From Marisa cornuarietis (lineage: Eukaryota > Mollusca > Gastropoda > Architaenioglossa > Ampullariidae), in the NCBI GenBank assembly GCA_004794655.1, contig SMMW01000046.1, positions 7,117,501-7,181,500 on the forward strand: a DNA stretch of 64,000 nucleotides. Reading direction: 5' to 3'. This document shows positions 47,662 through 59,359 of this stretch, piece after piece. The position numbers were made by a program, and so were the translations under genes. The notes under the pieces were generated by a model that worked only from the letters and a program-made list of their open reading frames with translations, did not search any database and was not told where the DNA came from. Each line of letters starts with the position of its first letter. Positions within the stretch are counted from its first letter, which is position 1.

Positions 47662-50600
47662 GTAAGTAGGACGTGTGCCACGCGCACCCAGGAACATTCT
47701 TTATGTTGATCTTCGACGTCTCTACCAAGCGTTGGTCTTATACACGTTGTTTATTGTAGACTTTTTTTTTGAAATTTACCTTACAGGTGTTTGTCTAACG
47801 CTGGACGTGATAGCTACTTTAGGCATCTGTAATATAGTCAGCTGCTGTGCCGTGATACAATCTTACTTGCTGACTCGGCAAAGAACACCGGTTTATCTCG
47901 ATATATATATATATGTTATATGCTATTCCGTGTAATGATGTTATTTTACTTTTACTTTTGTTATGCACGTGACACATTGGAGGAGTGAGAAAGGGACGCG
48001 CGCGTACACACACACACACACATGCGCACAAAGAGAGAGAGATTTGTTCATAAGGAGTGCATTTAATTTCGAAAACAAAGGAGTAATGGTCGTAATATTA
48101 GCAGCAGCGGCAGAAGTGTACACTGATAACTTAGAAACAGAAAATATTTGATTCGCTTTAGTGTACGATATGGTCAGAACATGTTGCTGCTTGGGCACGA
48201 GACCGTGAAATATATCTTTCAGGGAGCAGCAGAATTCTCTGAACTTCGACGGCCGATAACATCAGGGGCGTTATAGTGCGGGCCGGGTGTGTAGTTAAAA
48301 GCTTTGTGAAGCATGGGCATTGTAGGCACCTGGACACGTCTCCTCCTGTGGCCGCATGTTTACAGTATCGATCAGGGATGCCCCGCATGGAGCGCTGTTA
48401 ACAAGCTTTTTATCCCAATGGGTGTTGGCTCACATGTATTAAACACGACGAATTTGGGAAGAGGGGTTGGGGGGGGGCATCCCTGTAATTATCCTGTGGT
48501 GGCATTCGGCTCTCGATCGTCGACATCCGAGGGAACAAACGGTCACCTGCATCAGGCAACAGCAGCAACAGAAACAACCTCGGAACAGGTTAATCCAGGT
48601 GCAGGTCTAAGTAATGCAATGGAGCTGGCATATCTTGCCTTGTTTTAAGTGGGCTCTCGCAGTCAGCGGGGGCCCTTGTACCCAACTTCCGGTCGATACT
48701 CCGGAGTAGGCGATGCACGCTGGTGTGTAAAGAACCGGTTACACTCAGCCTCGTCGATAGGAATGCCATTTCCACCGGCTCTTCGACGCTCCGTGTGTGT
48801 GTGAGAGAGAGAGTGCGCTCAAGCGTGCGTCTGTGCGTGCGTTGGAGGGGAGGATGATAATGATGGCCTTATCGACTGCATTTCTTCTGGCGTTGCTATG
48901 GTAAGCACCAGAAAGATCTTCGTGTTTGCTAGTACTTTGCTGACGTCGTACACCGAGTGAAACGCCACATGATGGATGAAGTGCCTGGTACGTGTTTTGT
49001 TTTGAACTCAATTTTTTTCACTTTTTGGCTGGACCATTTTTGGCTCACGAATGGGGTCAGGTGCCAGGAATGCGTTGTGATGAGTTACATGCTATAGCGG
49101 GCTTAAACGTGCACATTGGTGTCTGTCCGCGTGTTCTGGCACCGGCAGGTGGCGCATTCTTGGCCTCATTCCAGGTGTCCAAGGCTGATCTCTGTCGTAC
49201 TCCCAAAACCGGGGCGTGTCGGGGCCACGTGGTGCAGCAGACGACGACTTCCGATGTTGTCAAATCTCTTGCGTTGTAAATTTGTCTATTTCGTCGCGAG
49301 AGAAACACGAGAGGCGTGTGCCCCCGTCTCTCTCTGTGTGAAAGGATTTTTTCCCTCTCTGCAACATGGTGCGGAATTCCTGAGACTGTTTAGAGTCAGG
49401 AGCGGCATCGCTGCAAACTTGCATAAAATGGTGTGTGTGTGTGTGTGTGAGGGTGGGTGGGTGGCTGGGGGGTGTCCGTAGGCAGCACAGTCAAGGGAAA
49501 TGATGTAGTAAAGGGTGGAAGTGGGGGTTGTGGTGCTGACTGCCACACCCTCACCCAACGGTTGTGTGTACTCGTGATTATTCTGGTGGAAGATGTTGAC
49601 AAGAATCAGGGCGCGCTATACGTCACGCGGGAAATAAACAATCCCCCCTCCCGTGGTGGCTCTGCTAGCCAGCCGCTCATCCGACCATCAGGCAGATTTT
49701 GGCGACAAAGTGCGACTGCAGACTGTTGCACCAGGTACTTAGGGGAATATTTCATTTCGTTGTCGAGCGCACTCGTCTGTTTGCGTGACAGATACATGCA
49801 CTCAGACGAGGCCTGACGAGAGGGGCGGGGAACAGGGGGTGGATGCTGTACCCGGGCCGCAGCTGTGAAGGGGGTTTGACCTTGGTTAGTCGAATTGTAA
49901 GCATACTATCATATACTGGGAAAATAATTTACGATTACCAGGGACCCTGAGAGGTCGTCTGGCCCGGTGTCCGTGCTCGCTGTCGGACTACTTACGCGCA
50001 CGCACATACACTTCCTCCGTTTTCTTACGCATAACCACCCACGGCAGACCTACGGTGTTGTATACCTCCGTGATAAAGTAGTAGACACCATCCCAGTGGG
50101 GCTAGTTACACATGTTTCTCAACCTTCAAACTGTGCTAAAGAACATAATTTAGAAACGTTCAGAAATTGTCTGTATGTCATTTAGAGGCGTCGCACAAGC
50201 GCATAAGAAAAAATGTGCTGACGAGACGAAAGGTCTGGCTTCAGCAGTTTTGTCTTATTTAACAACAAGTTTAACTTTAACACGGCCTAAAAGTGTTCGT
50301 AATTAGAAACGTGTCGTGCAGCTGGACTCAGTGATCAAAATGTAGACAAGCAATATTATCAGCCGAGGGACACGTTTCGTTACAGAGGTAGTGTTGGCTG
50401 TATGTAGGAGCAGTCTACATGGAATTGACCCTGTTTGCCCCCACAACAGCCTGTCGCAGGCAGCTGCATGTACGAGGCAAAACCGAGAGTAAGAGACGAC
50501 AGAGTGGGCGCGAGATAAGACTTGTGTGAAAGAAGTGGAATTGCTTATCGATTTCTACTCCATTTCTCGTGGCGGGTGCTGTCTGGAATGCGCTTTTTCT

Positions 50601-50960
50601 CAGATCCCCCCCCCCGTCTCCCCGGACCCCCGGCAGACCACGGTTTCCTGCTCAGATCTAAACCAGCATTTCCTTTCCCCGTGTGACTGGACGTGCGATA
50701 ACTTTGTGCGCGTGCGAGCGGGCAGTTAGCTGTCCTGTGTAAAACTGGTTCTCACAAACGCTGAAGGGTGACCAGTCCGAGCAAGAGTAGTGAGGGAGGG
50801 TAGCCATGTCACTCGGGTGCTTACTGCTTTGGGGCGTCCGCGATACGTGACCGTCGACGCACGTGAATGTCACCGTTAGTGTCTTTCGTCTCCCATTATC
50901 TCTGTCTCATTGTCTCTCCTCATCCACCAATCCTAGCTGTCTCTCCCTTTTTCCCCCACT
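47662..50960. other. Probable first intron of the 47-kb gene, no exons recognised
   Basis: GC content falls gradually after 47.7 kb. Microsatellites lie at 48005-48022 (AC), 48794-48811 (GT/GA) and 49431-49449 (GT). No ORF shows domain features or convincing exon junctions. Confidence 0.4.
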
Positions 50961-50964
50961 CAAG

Positions 50965-51135
50965 CTGGGGTGGTCCAGCTAGCGAGGATTGGTTGTCATG
51001 GGTTCAGATCTCGTCTCGGGCAAGCTGTTCTTTCTCCTCATGTGGCATCTGTTTACAGGGCTGGCTGCTTTGACGTGATATAGCCTTAGTTGCTGGCTCG
51101 GCGTTGAACACGCCCCCCTCCCAATTCGCTGTCGC
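50965..51135 (+). mobile_element. SINE copy, family shared with 13.7 and 19.4 kb
   Basis: The sequence from GGGGTGGTCCAGCTAGCGAG through a B-box-like GGGTTCAGATCTCGTCTCGG, CTGTTCTTTCTC, TGTGGCATCTGTTTACAGGG and TTGCTGGCTCGGCGTTGAAC is shared in the same order with 13745-13905. The 3' part is shared with 19388-19462. Three same-strand copies in one window show a dispersed short element; the B box suggests Pol III origin. Confidence 0.7.
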
Positions 51136-52735
51136 TTTTCTCTGCCTGCTAGCAAGAATTTAACATTTAAGTCAAATTTTACAGTAAGCCCTCATGTATA
51201 TTAGATAAGAAATGCCAACATTTAAACTGCGTTAGTTAAGTGTAGACTAAGTGTCTGGCCAATAAAGATTTATGTTCTAAGACACCCCCCCCCCACACAC
51301 ACACACAAAGCACAGTAATATAAGAGATTAATTGTCCATTTTACAGACACAGAGGAAACAGAGCTCCATTTTATTGTCATCTGCCCAATATTTGCTGATT
51401 TACTTGAGAAATATATGCCCCTGAAACTTAGTAGCTGCTCTTTAAACTTAATAACCATTTTATTTAGCGGCATAACCACGAACCATATGTTTAGCACTGC
51501 ACTCCTTATTTTTAAGGCCTTACATTTGCTTAACAGTGTTGTGCAAATCATGTGTAAGATTGTGGGATTGTGTGCCTGTACATAATGCAGTGCATACATG
51601 AACTTCTTTTAAGTCTGTGGGATTCTGTGCTTGTACACAGCGTAATGTATACATTGTGAAATGGTGTCGAGGACCTAAACAATAAATTTATTCATTCGTT
51701 CACATCATCTCCTCTTTTCTTTCCTACCCCTACTTCTTTAAACGTCACTTTGCTGGTTGTTTCCCGCCCATCATCTGCTACCCTTCAGAGGAAGGAGTCA
51801 CGGTCGATGATTTTTCGCGGGTACTGGGTGCGGGTGGAAGCAGGAGGATTTGACGGCATCTAGATATCACGTACAAGCTTTTTATTGCTGCACACAGCTC
51901 ACCCCTCTTTCTCCCCCTTTTTTAAGTGCACTCTTTTCGGGGGCAGCCTCGTGGTGCCAGGTACCGCTGACGCCGGGATGCCTACCAGTGCAGCGTGTGG
52001 GTGTCTGGGTTTCCCTGCAGTCTGCTTCCCTCAGGTTTGGCCTGAAAGTGCGTGGGACTATTTAGTGAGAGCCGCTGGTACAGATGATTCGGCTTTACTG
52101 CGTACATCATGTTTCTGCTGAAAGCTCACTAAACGTTTCCTGGTGTACCTGACGCAATGATGGGTCAGCTTTGCCCGGTTACAAATGACTCACGATTTGC
52201 GCCTTTAAATTGCACTTTAAACAAATAGATTCAACAGACGATGGAATGAAATAACGATAAAAATAAATACAAAACTAACGCGACTTGTTTAGTAGCGTTC
52301 TTAAACCTCTGTTGACTAATGTGACTGTTTCTCCCCCCGTTACCACCAGTAGTGTAGACTGTACCGTCTTTGACCCCAGTAACAACAAGCGATGGTTTGT
52401 GATACACCACGACTGAGTTCAAGATGACGAAAGGACCCCCCCCCCCCTTAAGTCGGCATCTACTTATAATTTTTCTCTTACTGATGAGTCTGAAGGTCTT
52501 TTAATGGAACCACTATGGACGAATATTTGACCAAGTTTGGCAAGGGTTTTACATGACGGTTTGTATATATATATATTCGTCCAAATTTGTCCAGTTAAGA
52601 AGGGACTTTAGGAGGAGGTGTGCTTTCGTGAACATTTTAGTGTTTACTTTGCCTGTGGCATGATGTTGCGCAAAGCTTGCAAGTAGGTGTAAGGGAGTTC
52701 TAATGACTCAGAACCGGGGCTAAACAGGGTGTGTC
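51136..52735. other. Non-coding spacer, nothing recognised
   Basis: A C-run with CA repeats lies at 51283-51307 and short AT-rich stretches follow. No supported ORF, RNA gene or splice-defined exon was found. Confidence 0.4.
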
Positions 52736-52812
52736 AGTGGCATAGGAAGATGCTGACAGAGAACGTCGTTCACATTCTGCCTCCTTAGTATCGTTTTTAC
52801 CCCCCCCCCCTC
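52736..52812 (-). mobile_element. Diverged third copy of the CAGTGGCGTAGGAA MITE, one end
   Basis: CAGTGGCATAGGAAGATGCT matches the reverse complement of the right end of the 4.6-kb and 57.2-kb copies with few changes. Inner parts (ATGCTGACA, CGTTCACATTCTGCCT) follow in the same order with a deletion, up to a C-run. The other terminus is lost. Confidence 0.6.
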
Positions 52813-54740
52813 GTTCATATGCCTCTGTGTACGCGCTGTATGCTTAGAACACAAGTTGAAAGAGCTTGTTCCATATGACCACGGCCAGCACAACGTATGA
52901 GGGAAAGTACGTTATGAACCATTTGTGGAGTTGATAACAAAGATAAATCGAGTGCGAGGGTTGCTAAAATATTATCATTATTACTGTGTAAACTCTTATT
53001 ACACATTTTTGCAAGTTATGTGCGGTTCTTCCGGAACACATCCACACGTAGATCGTGTAGTTATCTGTGCGGAGAGGCAAGGCAGTAAAGGAATACAATA
53101 TTAAAAAATGGAACGAAATCGTCAGAAGTTCGGCGCAGATATACAGTACCAATGGCCACGCAGCAGAGAATAACGTGTAGTCCAGAGTTAGTCACACACG
53201 TCTCACAAAAGGAAAAAAGTAAACTTGGGGGTGGGATATTAGGACGAAGCGAAGGTGTTTGGCACGGCCACAAAGTTAGGTTTTGAAACCTGTGAAACAC
53301 TCACGGATGCAGCAGGTCTTGCCTCGTGGTCCAGACACGTGTGGCATACCGCCGTGATTCAGCCTTCTCCTCCATCACTTGGCCAGGAGTGGCGGGCGGC
53401 TCTAGAATTACCCACTAGGTGACGTAGATGATTGGCTGTGATAATTGTCCGCTCTTCCCGCCCGCTGCTTGTCGGCAGTCTGACATTAAGATAGTTGCGA
53501 AGGTGGATAGCATTCGCTCCAAGAAAGATCCATCAGCAAAATAGGAAAGAGGGACCATGCCACAACCGTGAACATGTTATCTTTGTTGCATTTAAACAAT
53601 TTTTTAAAGATAAATATTTAAATGGGCACGACGGAAGTTGATAAATTCGTTTAATTGATTAAAAAATCGTTTGTTTTTTTTTGCCACAAACGTGCTTTTG
53701 CGAAACCTCTTGGAAAAAACCCCACAGTTACTTAGAAAGTAGGCACTCGAATATTTCTCGTTAACAAATTGGTGACTCTTGTAACGTGAGATCATGAGAT
53801 CAGCTGCTGATGATCACAGAGCAGACATGCTGTGATAGAGACGAGGGAAAAGAAAATGCGGAGAGAACGCCATGCTTAGAGAAACGGGCCGAGCACCTGT
53901 TCCGGTCACGTGGGGAGGGACATGGAGCGTTCCAGAAACACGATGCCAATCATCGCTGTTTTCACTGACGGGACAGCTGTTCCGTGGCTATACACACTAG
54001 ACTCCAACAAGAATCAAACGCGGACACGCGCACACACACACACACACACTTGTCTTGCTCCCTGTCTCCCCACCACACTTTCTCGCTTTCTTTCTCCAGC
54101 ATTCCCACCACGCATGCGCACAAATTTATTTTCGTTTCATTTCTCGGCGTTTACGTGAGGTAGGGTAGGGTAAAAGATTACGAAAGGACTGACACCTAAT
54201 GCTGGTTTGTAAAATCTCTTTATTGTCAGGAGCATACACTCGTGTGGAACTCTCTTATAGAACTTGAACAGGGAATCGATACAGAAAAAAATGCAAGGGG
54301 GGAAAAACCCGCGGAAAGAACTTCTGATTTCATAACAGCTTAGCATAAACGACAACTTTTTTGCGTTCATTTGCTCTTTATGGGATTTTTTGCGGATCCT
54401 TTGTTCTGTCATAGCTCGGGAAGCTTTTTTTTATTATTGAGCTACGCATTGTTCCTTGAGACATAGGGAAACCTCTCCAGGAAGGTGTTGGACACGCTGC
54501 TGCATATGCATGAGCTATTAGGACATAGCGAGAGAGAGAGTGGCTGGGAGTAGTGGGAGGGGTGAGTGAAAGAATTACTTGCTTGACGTAAAAAGAAAAA
54601 TTGGCATTCCAGAGACCATATTGAATCCCTGGCTGTAATTACGCAAAGCGAAAACAGTTTATCTGAAAAAGTGTGGAAGCAGATTTCCGAGTACGCGGAA
54701 GTGAAGATGCAATAAGAGGAATAAGAGTTCCCCAAAGCCA

Positions 54741-54771
<31 letters not shown>

Positions 54772-57225
54772 GTTGGGTGTATTGAAAGAGACAGAGACCG
54801 AGATGCGGACAAGGAGAAAATTGAATATTCATTTTATTAAACATTTTGAAAGGCTATTACGTTTAAAACCCAAGTTGTAAGCTTATTTCTGAACGTGATG
54901 TTAATAGTTGGGGCATGCAGGACAGTAACAAATCTCTCCTTCTCTTGTCTGCCGTATTGCCAGCTTTCTTGTCAGGTTCAGTGCGTTCAGCTCCCTTTTT
55001 TTGCGTTTCGTTTAGTTCTGTTAAATTTGAATTGGCATGCTGCTGCTGTTTCCCCTCTGTTCGTATGAACGTACTTTTATCACGGTTACATCAGTTGACG
55101 AGAAGGCAAACTTCGGTTGATGGCGTTTGCCATAGAATAAGCATCCCAAAAGTAACACATAAGACGGACGGAGTTCTTTGTGGAATCGGAGCATGGAAAT
55201 AAATAAATGGCAGTGCCACATGCGTAGCTGCTTCACAAACAACTGCCCCGGACTACGATCAATATGTGAAGACAGCAGATAAAGGCGGCCCTTGGTCGCG
55301 ACGATAGCAAATAAGTATTTGGTCGACGTAAGGCAAGATGTGTCTCAGGGCATGTACAGCAGATTACCATAGCAGCAGGAGCTGTTGCAGGCTGGATTGG
55401 CACAGGGAGCCGCGGGGCTTATGTAATATTTCGATTGCTGAAGGCGTTTTTGGCGGAGATATGTAGCGCGGGAGGCATGCGTTGCATGCAGCGCTGCACT
55501 GTATGCTCCGCTCCCCGCTGCACGTCGCGTTAGACCAGCACGTCCCCTCAGCGCCTTATTTCTCAACCTTGACCTCGGCGTTAGGGGCAACGTAACCCCC
55601 TCCACCCCCGTGCGTACAGGTCATCTTTTCGAGCGCTAACCCCCCCCCCTAGTCCCCTACTCCCCACATCGTGGTAATAATATCTGTCACATAAATATAT
55701 TCACAAAATGCAGGAGCTTTTAGTTGCGGTAAGTGAGGTTTGATGCTTCAGTCGTCTACACATCCGCTGGGACCTGGCGCGTCTTTTTGGCCGGCATCTT
55801 GACAGGTTGTGCGTGTAGCAGATCGATTGCTTTCGCGACGTGTTCCCATGTTTGCTTGGCCTGCACATTTGTTCTTCATCAAGAGGCACGGATGTCTTTG
55901 TATCTGGACCATGGGATATAGCCGTGCCCGCGTGTGTTAGGGTGCACGTGCTTAAATATATTGCATACACTGAACTGAACTGCATTTCTTAAAATTGTTT
56001 AGGCGATCACTAGTGGCTTATCGAGGACGGAGGAGTGGGAAGGGGGAGAGACAGACGAAGAAGAATGAGAGAGGAAGTAACTGGAAACTGGTTACGCGTC
56101 CTAAATTTTTAACGAATTACGTGTGCACTTTTTAAAACTTGTAAAAAACATGCATAATAAAAGAACGTACGAAAGATAGCGGGAACATTTTATTATGAAA
56201 CTGATACTCTAGTGGGTACCAGAGAACTTAGTGTGTGGATCATACATTATAAACGAGGTCAGCTCTACGCTCTGCAGGCAGGTCGGTTCTTAAACATGTT
56301 AGGTTGACTTTAAAGTTGTTAACATTGTAAGTACTAGGTCTCTTAGAGGATTTGTAAGCTTAACTGTGTTGCCTTAGCATGACTGTGAAATCGTTTCCGG
56401 TTGTTCTCGTCTATCCATCATATCTTTCTCGGGTGACCGCGGTGCAGCTCCGGTATATACCATCAGGGTGGCCCGCTTACACATTGAAGAAGGGGGAGAC
56501 AAAAGACAACATCTTGCGTGAGCAGCTGCTCTCGGTTGTTCTGGCGAGAGCGTAGACAAGGGTGAATACAATGAATAAAGGTTGCTCTTTTTTTTATACC
56601 GGTGTCTGCAGTTCAACCCTGATAGCAGTTACCGATTCTGTCATCGTTTAAGCTCAACAGCGATGGATTTGTCAAAATCTGGCTGTTTAGTCACGTCAGC
56701 ACCCCACCATTATTACCACCACAAACAAATACAATTTGTGCAGGCTCAGAGGGTTTACACTTCTTTCTTTTCTGTGGTGCTGGCAAGAGATTTTGGTGCA
56801 TTAGCTGCGCGAACCAAGGTGACTTTTTTTTATCCCTTCTCCCGACGTGTCTGGTGTCGCGAAGGTGGATGCACTTACATTTGGCAAGGCTTTCCAGTAA
56901 GCTCGTCTTGGTGGCGCAGCTTCATCGACGGCGTCTGTGCCTCCTGATGGCTTTTTCCTCCGAGTTCTCTCCCCTACCTCTGAGTTCTCACCCCTTCCCC
57001 CGCCCTCATACCCGCCGAACGATTTATAGTTGGGATCTGGCACGGTGCCAGCAGAAAGGCGCGACTTTCTTATGTGGTCAGTTAAACGTTTCTTATTTGT
57101 AGTAAGCTGTAAGTAACCAATGTTCAGCCTGCTCTACTGATACATATTCTGGGGTCATAACCCCTGGTTTTCTAACTCGTGAATATGCTCTGTACATGTG
57201 CGTGCGCACTCGCGCGGGGCTTGCG
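52813..57225. other. Non-coding stretch with simple repeats
   Basis: Holds (CA)n at 54029-54049, (GT)n at 54741-54769, a GC-richer patch at 55440-55620 and C-runs near 55640. ORFs of 60-120 codons lack domain features and start contexts. Nothing is supported as a gene. Confidence 0.4.
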
Positions 57226-57378
57226 CACATCAGTAGCGTAGGAACCGGGGCGGCAAGGGGGGCAGCCGCCCCCCCAAAAAATATGCTGGGAAGGCAAGAA
57301 TGTGAACGTTATTCATTGTCAGCATGGAGCTTGCGCCCCCCCTCCCAAAGCCGAGCATCTTCCTACGCCACTGCACAT
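57226..57378 (+). mobile_element. MITE with CAGTGGCGTAGGAA-type ends, 143 bp, 5-bp duplication
   Basis: The element spans 57231-57373. It begins CAGTAGCGTAGGAA and ends TTCCTACGCCACTG, and both flanks are CACAT (57226-57230 and 57374-57378). The interior shares GGGGGGCAGCCGCCCCCC, ATGCTGGGAAGGCAAGAATG and GTTATTCATTGTCAGCATGG with the 4.6-kb copy. No coding capacity. Confidence 0.9.
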
Positions 57379-58916
57379 ATACATTGAGCTAATTTCTACC
57401 TGGTGACGCAATTGAAGACCGCAGGCATGTGAGAGCTTTGCGCATGCCCTAACAAGTCGTTGTCCAGTCATGCCTTGCGGAAAATGAGGTGAAAACTGCC
57501 ATGCTGGAGGGCAATACCTCGCTAACGGACCAGAGTGTTTCGCTATAGTTTTGGGAATAAGTGTCACTTGGGTCAGTTTTTAATCAAACATTGTCAAATA
57601 GGTGACTGTGCCAACTGTTTACATAACTGTCATCAAACCAACAAGCAAGCAATAAACAAAAAAGTAGAATAAAACCCAAGCGTAGTCACATATTCAACAG
57701 ACTGTCCGGTTAGGAAGGCTGTCTGACCGCTGGAATCCATCGGCATGGGATTCGCACGTGAGTTTGAAAAAACAAAACTCTTGTGTGTGTTCGCTCTGTC
57801 GCTCTGTCGGTGGGCATTCTCGACGGACGGAATGGCAGAAAGGAAGGCCTTTGAAATGAAACGACTCATCGTCGTTGATTAATGCCAAGATGGATGGCTC
57901 CAAGGGTCACTTTTTTTTGTAGCCAGCTAAAACACTGGGGACTTCATCACCGGTTGCTGCTCCCGACTGGCACAAGAGAGTGTGGAGAATCGATAGAGGA
58001 GAGAGAGAGAGCGAGTTTGACCTGTTTATAACTGGCCATAAGAAGCGCGTGCAACTCGCCTGAGGTGAGCTAGTGGCCACCGGCTTCACTTATTTTGTGT
58101 GGGGGTTGGGGAAGACGTGAGTCATGGTGGTTTTAAAAATAGTGGCGGTACTTCAGCGTCGGTTGGTTGGTAGGGTGACGGTCGCCACGTCGCGCTGACC
58201 TTTTTGTTGTAATATTTTTTTTTTTCATGGTTGTTGTCCCTGTTGTTTCCGCGAAACGAGCAAAGTTAATGGAGACGCTGTCGATAACGCTCAGGGTTGT
58301 TGGTGGTGACTGCGGAGAACATGGAAGCCGTGTGAGGGAGGAGAGCTCGCGAGATTTCATTGTAACGTTCGCTGGCGGAAAACTCTTCTGTTCGCCGGAA
58401 ATTCGTGCTCACGGGCAGTCGCTGAAATTGAGCAGCATTGGAAGGATACCCTGAGAAGTGAGCAGAAAAGAAAAAAAATAATTTTTAAAAATCTTAAAGA
58501 ATGCATTATTAGTTCTTTATTAATCTGATGTCATGCAAGTGTGCCAGAACTTGATTAAAGTGGCAATCCCCCCCCGCCCCCAACTCGCACACATGGGATC
58601 ATGGTCGTTCTTGTTTTAATGAATCTCACAACATCAAGCACAAGTTCTTACACGACCTTAACGTGTTGAGGCTTATGCAACCTCTCATGTAAAGCTGGAA
58701 TTGAATTGTTCATGCTAATGCACGAATAAACCTTCCAGCACCCCTCCGCTGCTCCCTCCTCCCAGCATAAAAAGGAGTAGGGTATGGAAGTGCGTCGCGA
58801 GGGAAGCATGTGTAATCTTCACATTGCTGGAATGCATGGGCATCTGGAATGCATCACGGTTTGATCTGGCAGCATTAGCAGCCACCCTGGATAATAGCGG
58901 CTTAAGCTGTGGAGAC
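57379..58916. other. Non-coding spacer, nothing recognised
   Basis: Mixed-composition DNA without supported genes or repeats. A GA-run lies near 57995-58011. Confidence 0.35.
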
Positions 58917-59294
58917 TTAAGGAGGGAGGCAGTTTTTTTGCAAGAACAGGAGGACTGTTTTTTTTAATTTACAAATTAGCCATTCCGGTGCTTTGCAAAT
59001 GCAAGGCAAACAATCAGGGGAGATAACCCGGATGGGGAGCGTATCGCGATGCAAGAGGAGGTCATACCTGGCACCCCAGGATCTTGAAGGTGCGTCCCCG
59101 ACCTGGGAGCCAGCGAAGAGAGATACCCAGTCAGCCTGAGATACCCTGTCTCGCGTAGGCAGCCGTTTGTTGGCCCAGGACCTCTCACGGTACCCTTGGC
59201 AAGCTGGCACACTCTTCCTTCTACCCTCGGCATTGATCACGAGCCTCCCGTAAATCTCGCACCACGACAACTTCATTTGGAAATAGGGGTTCAT
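58917..59294 (-). CDS. Unassigned ORF in a local GC-rich patch
   Basis: From ATG 59294 the minus strand is open for about 125 codons (start MNPYFQMKLSWCEIYGRLVI; later SQADWVSLFAGSQVG and RYDLLLHRDTLPIRVISP). Amino-acid use is protein-like and not repetitive, and a possible donor CAG|GTATGA lies inside it. I do not recognise a family and there are no supporting neighbours. A chance ORF in GC-rich DNA remains the more likely explanation. Confidence 0.15.
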   Translation of the reverse strand: MNPYFQMKLSWCEIYGRLVINAEGRRKSVPACQGYRERSWANKRLPTRDRVSQADWVSLFAGSQVGDAPSRSWGARYDLLLHRDTLPIRVISPDCLPCICKAPEWLICKLKKTVLLFLQKNCLPP

Positions 59295-59359
59295 CAGCAG
59301 CACCACTGGCCCCCACAGGCTCCCCGCGATAACGACGTGGAAGCGCGCGCTCAATCAGA

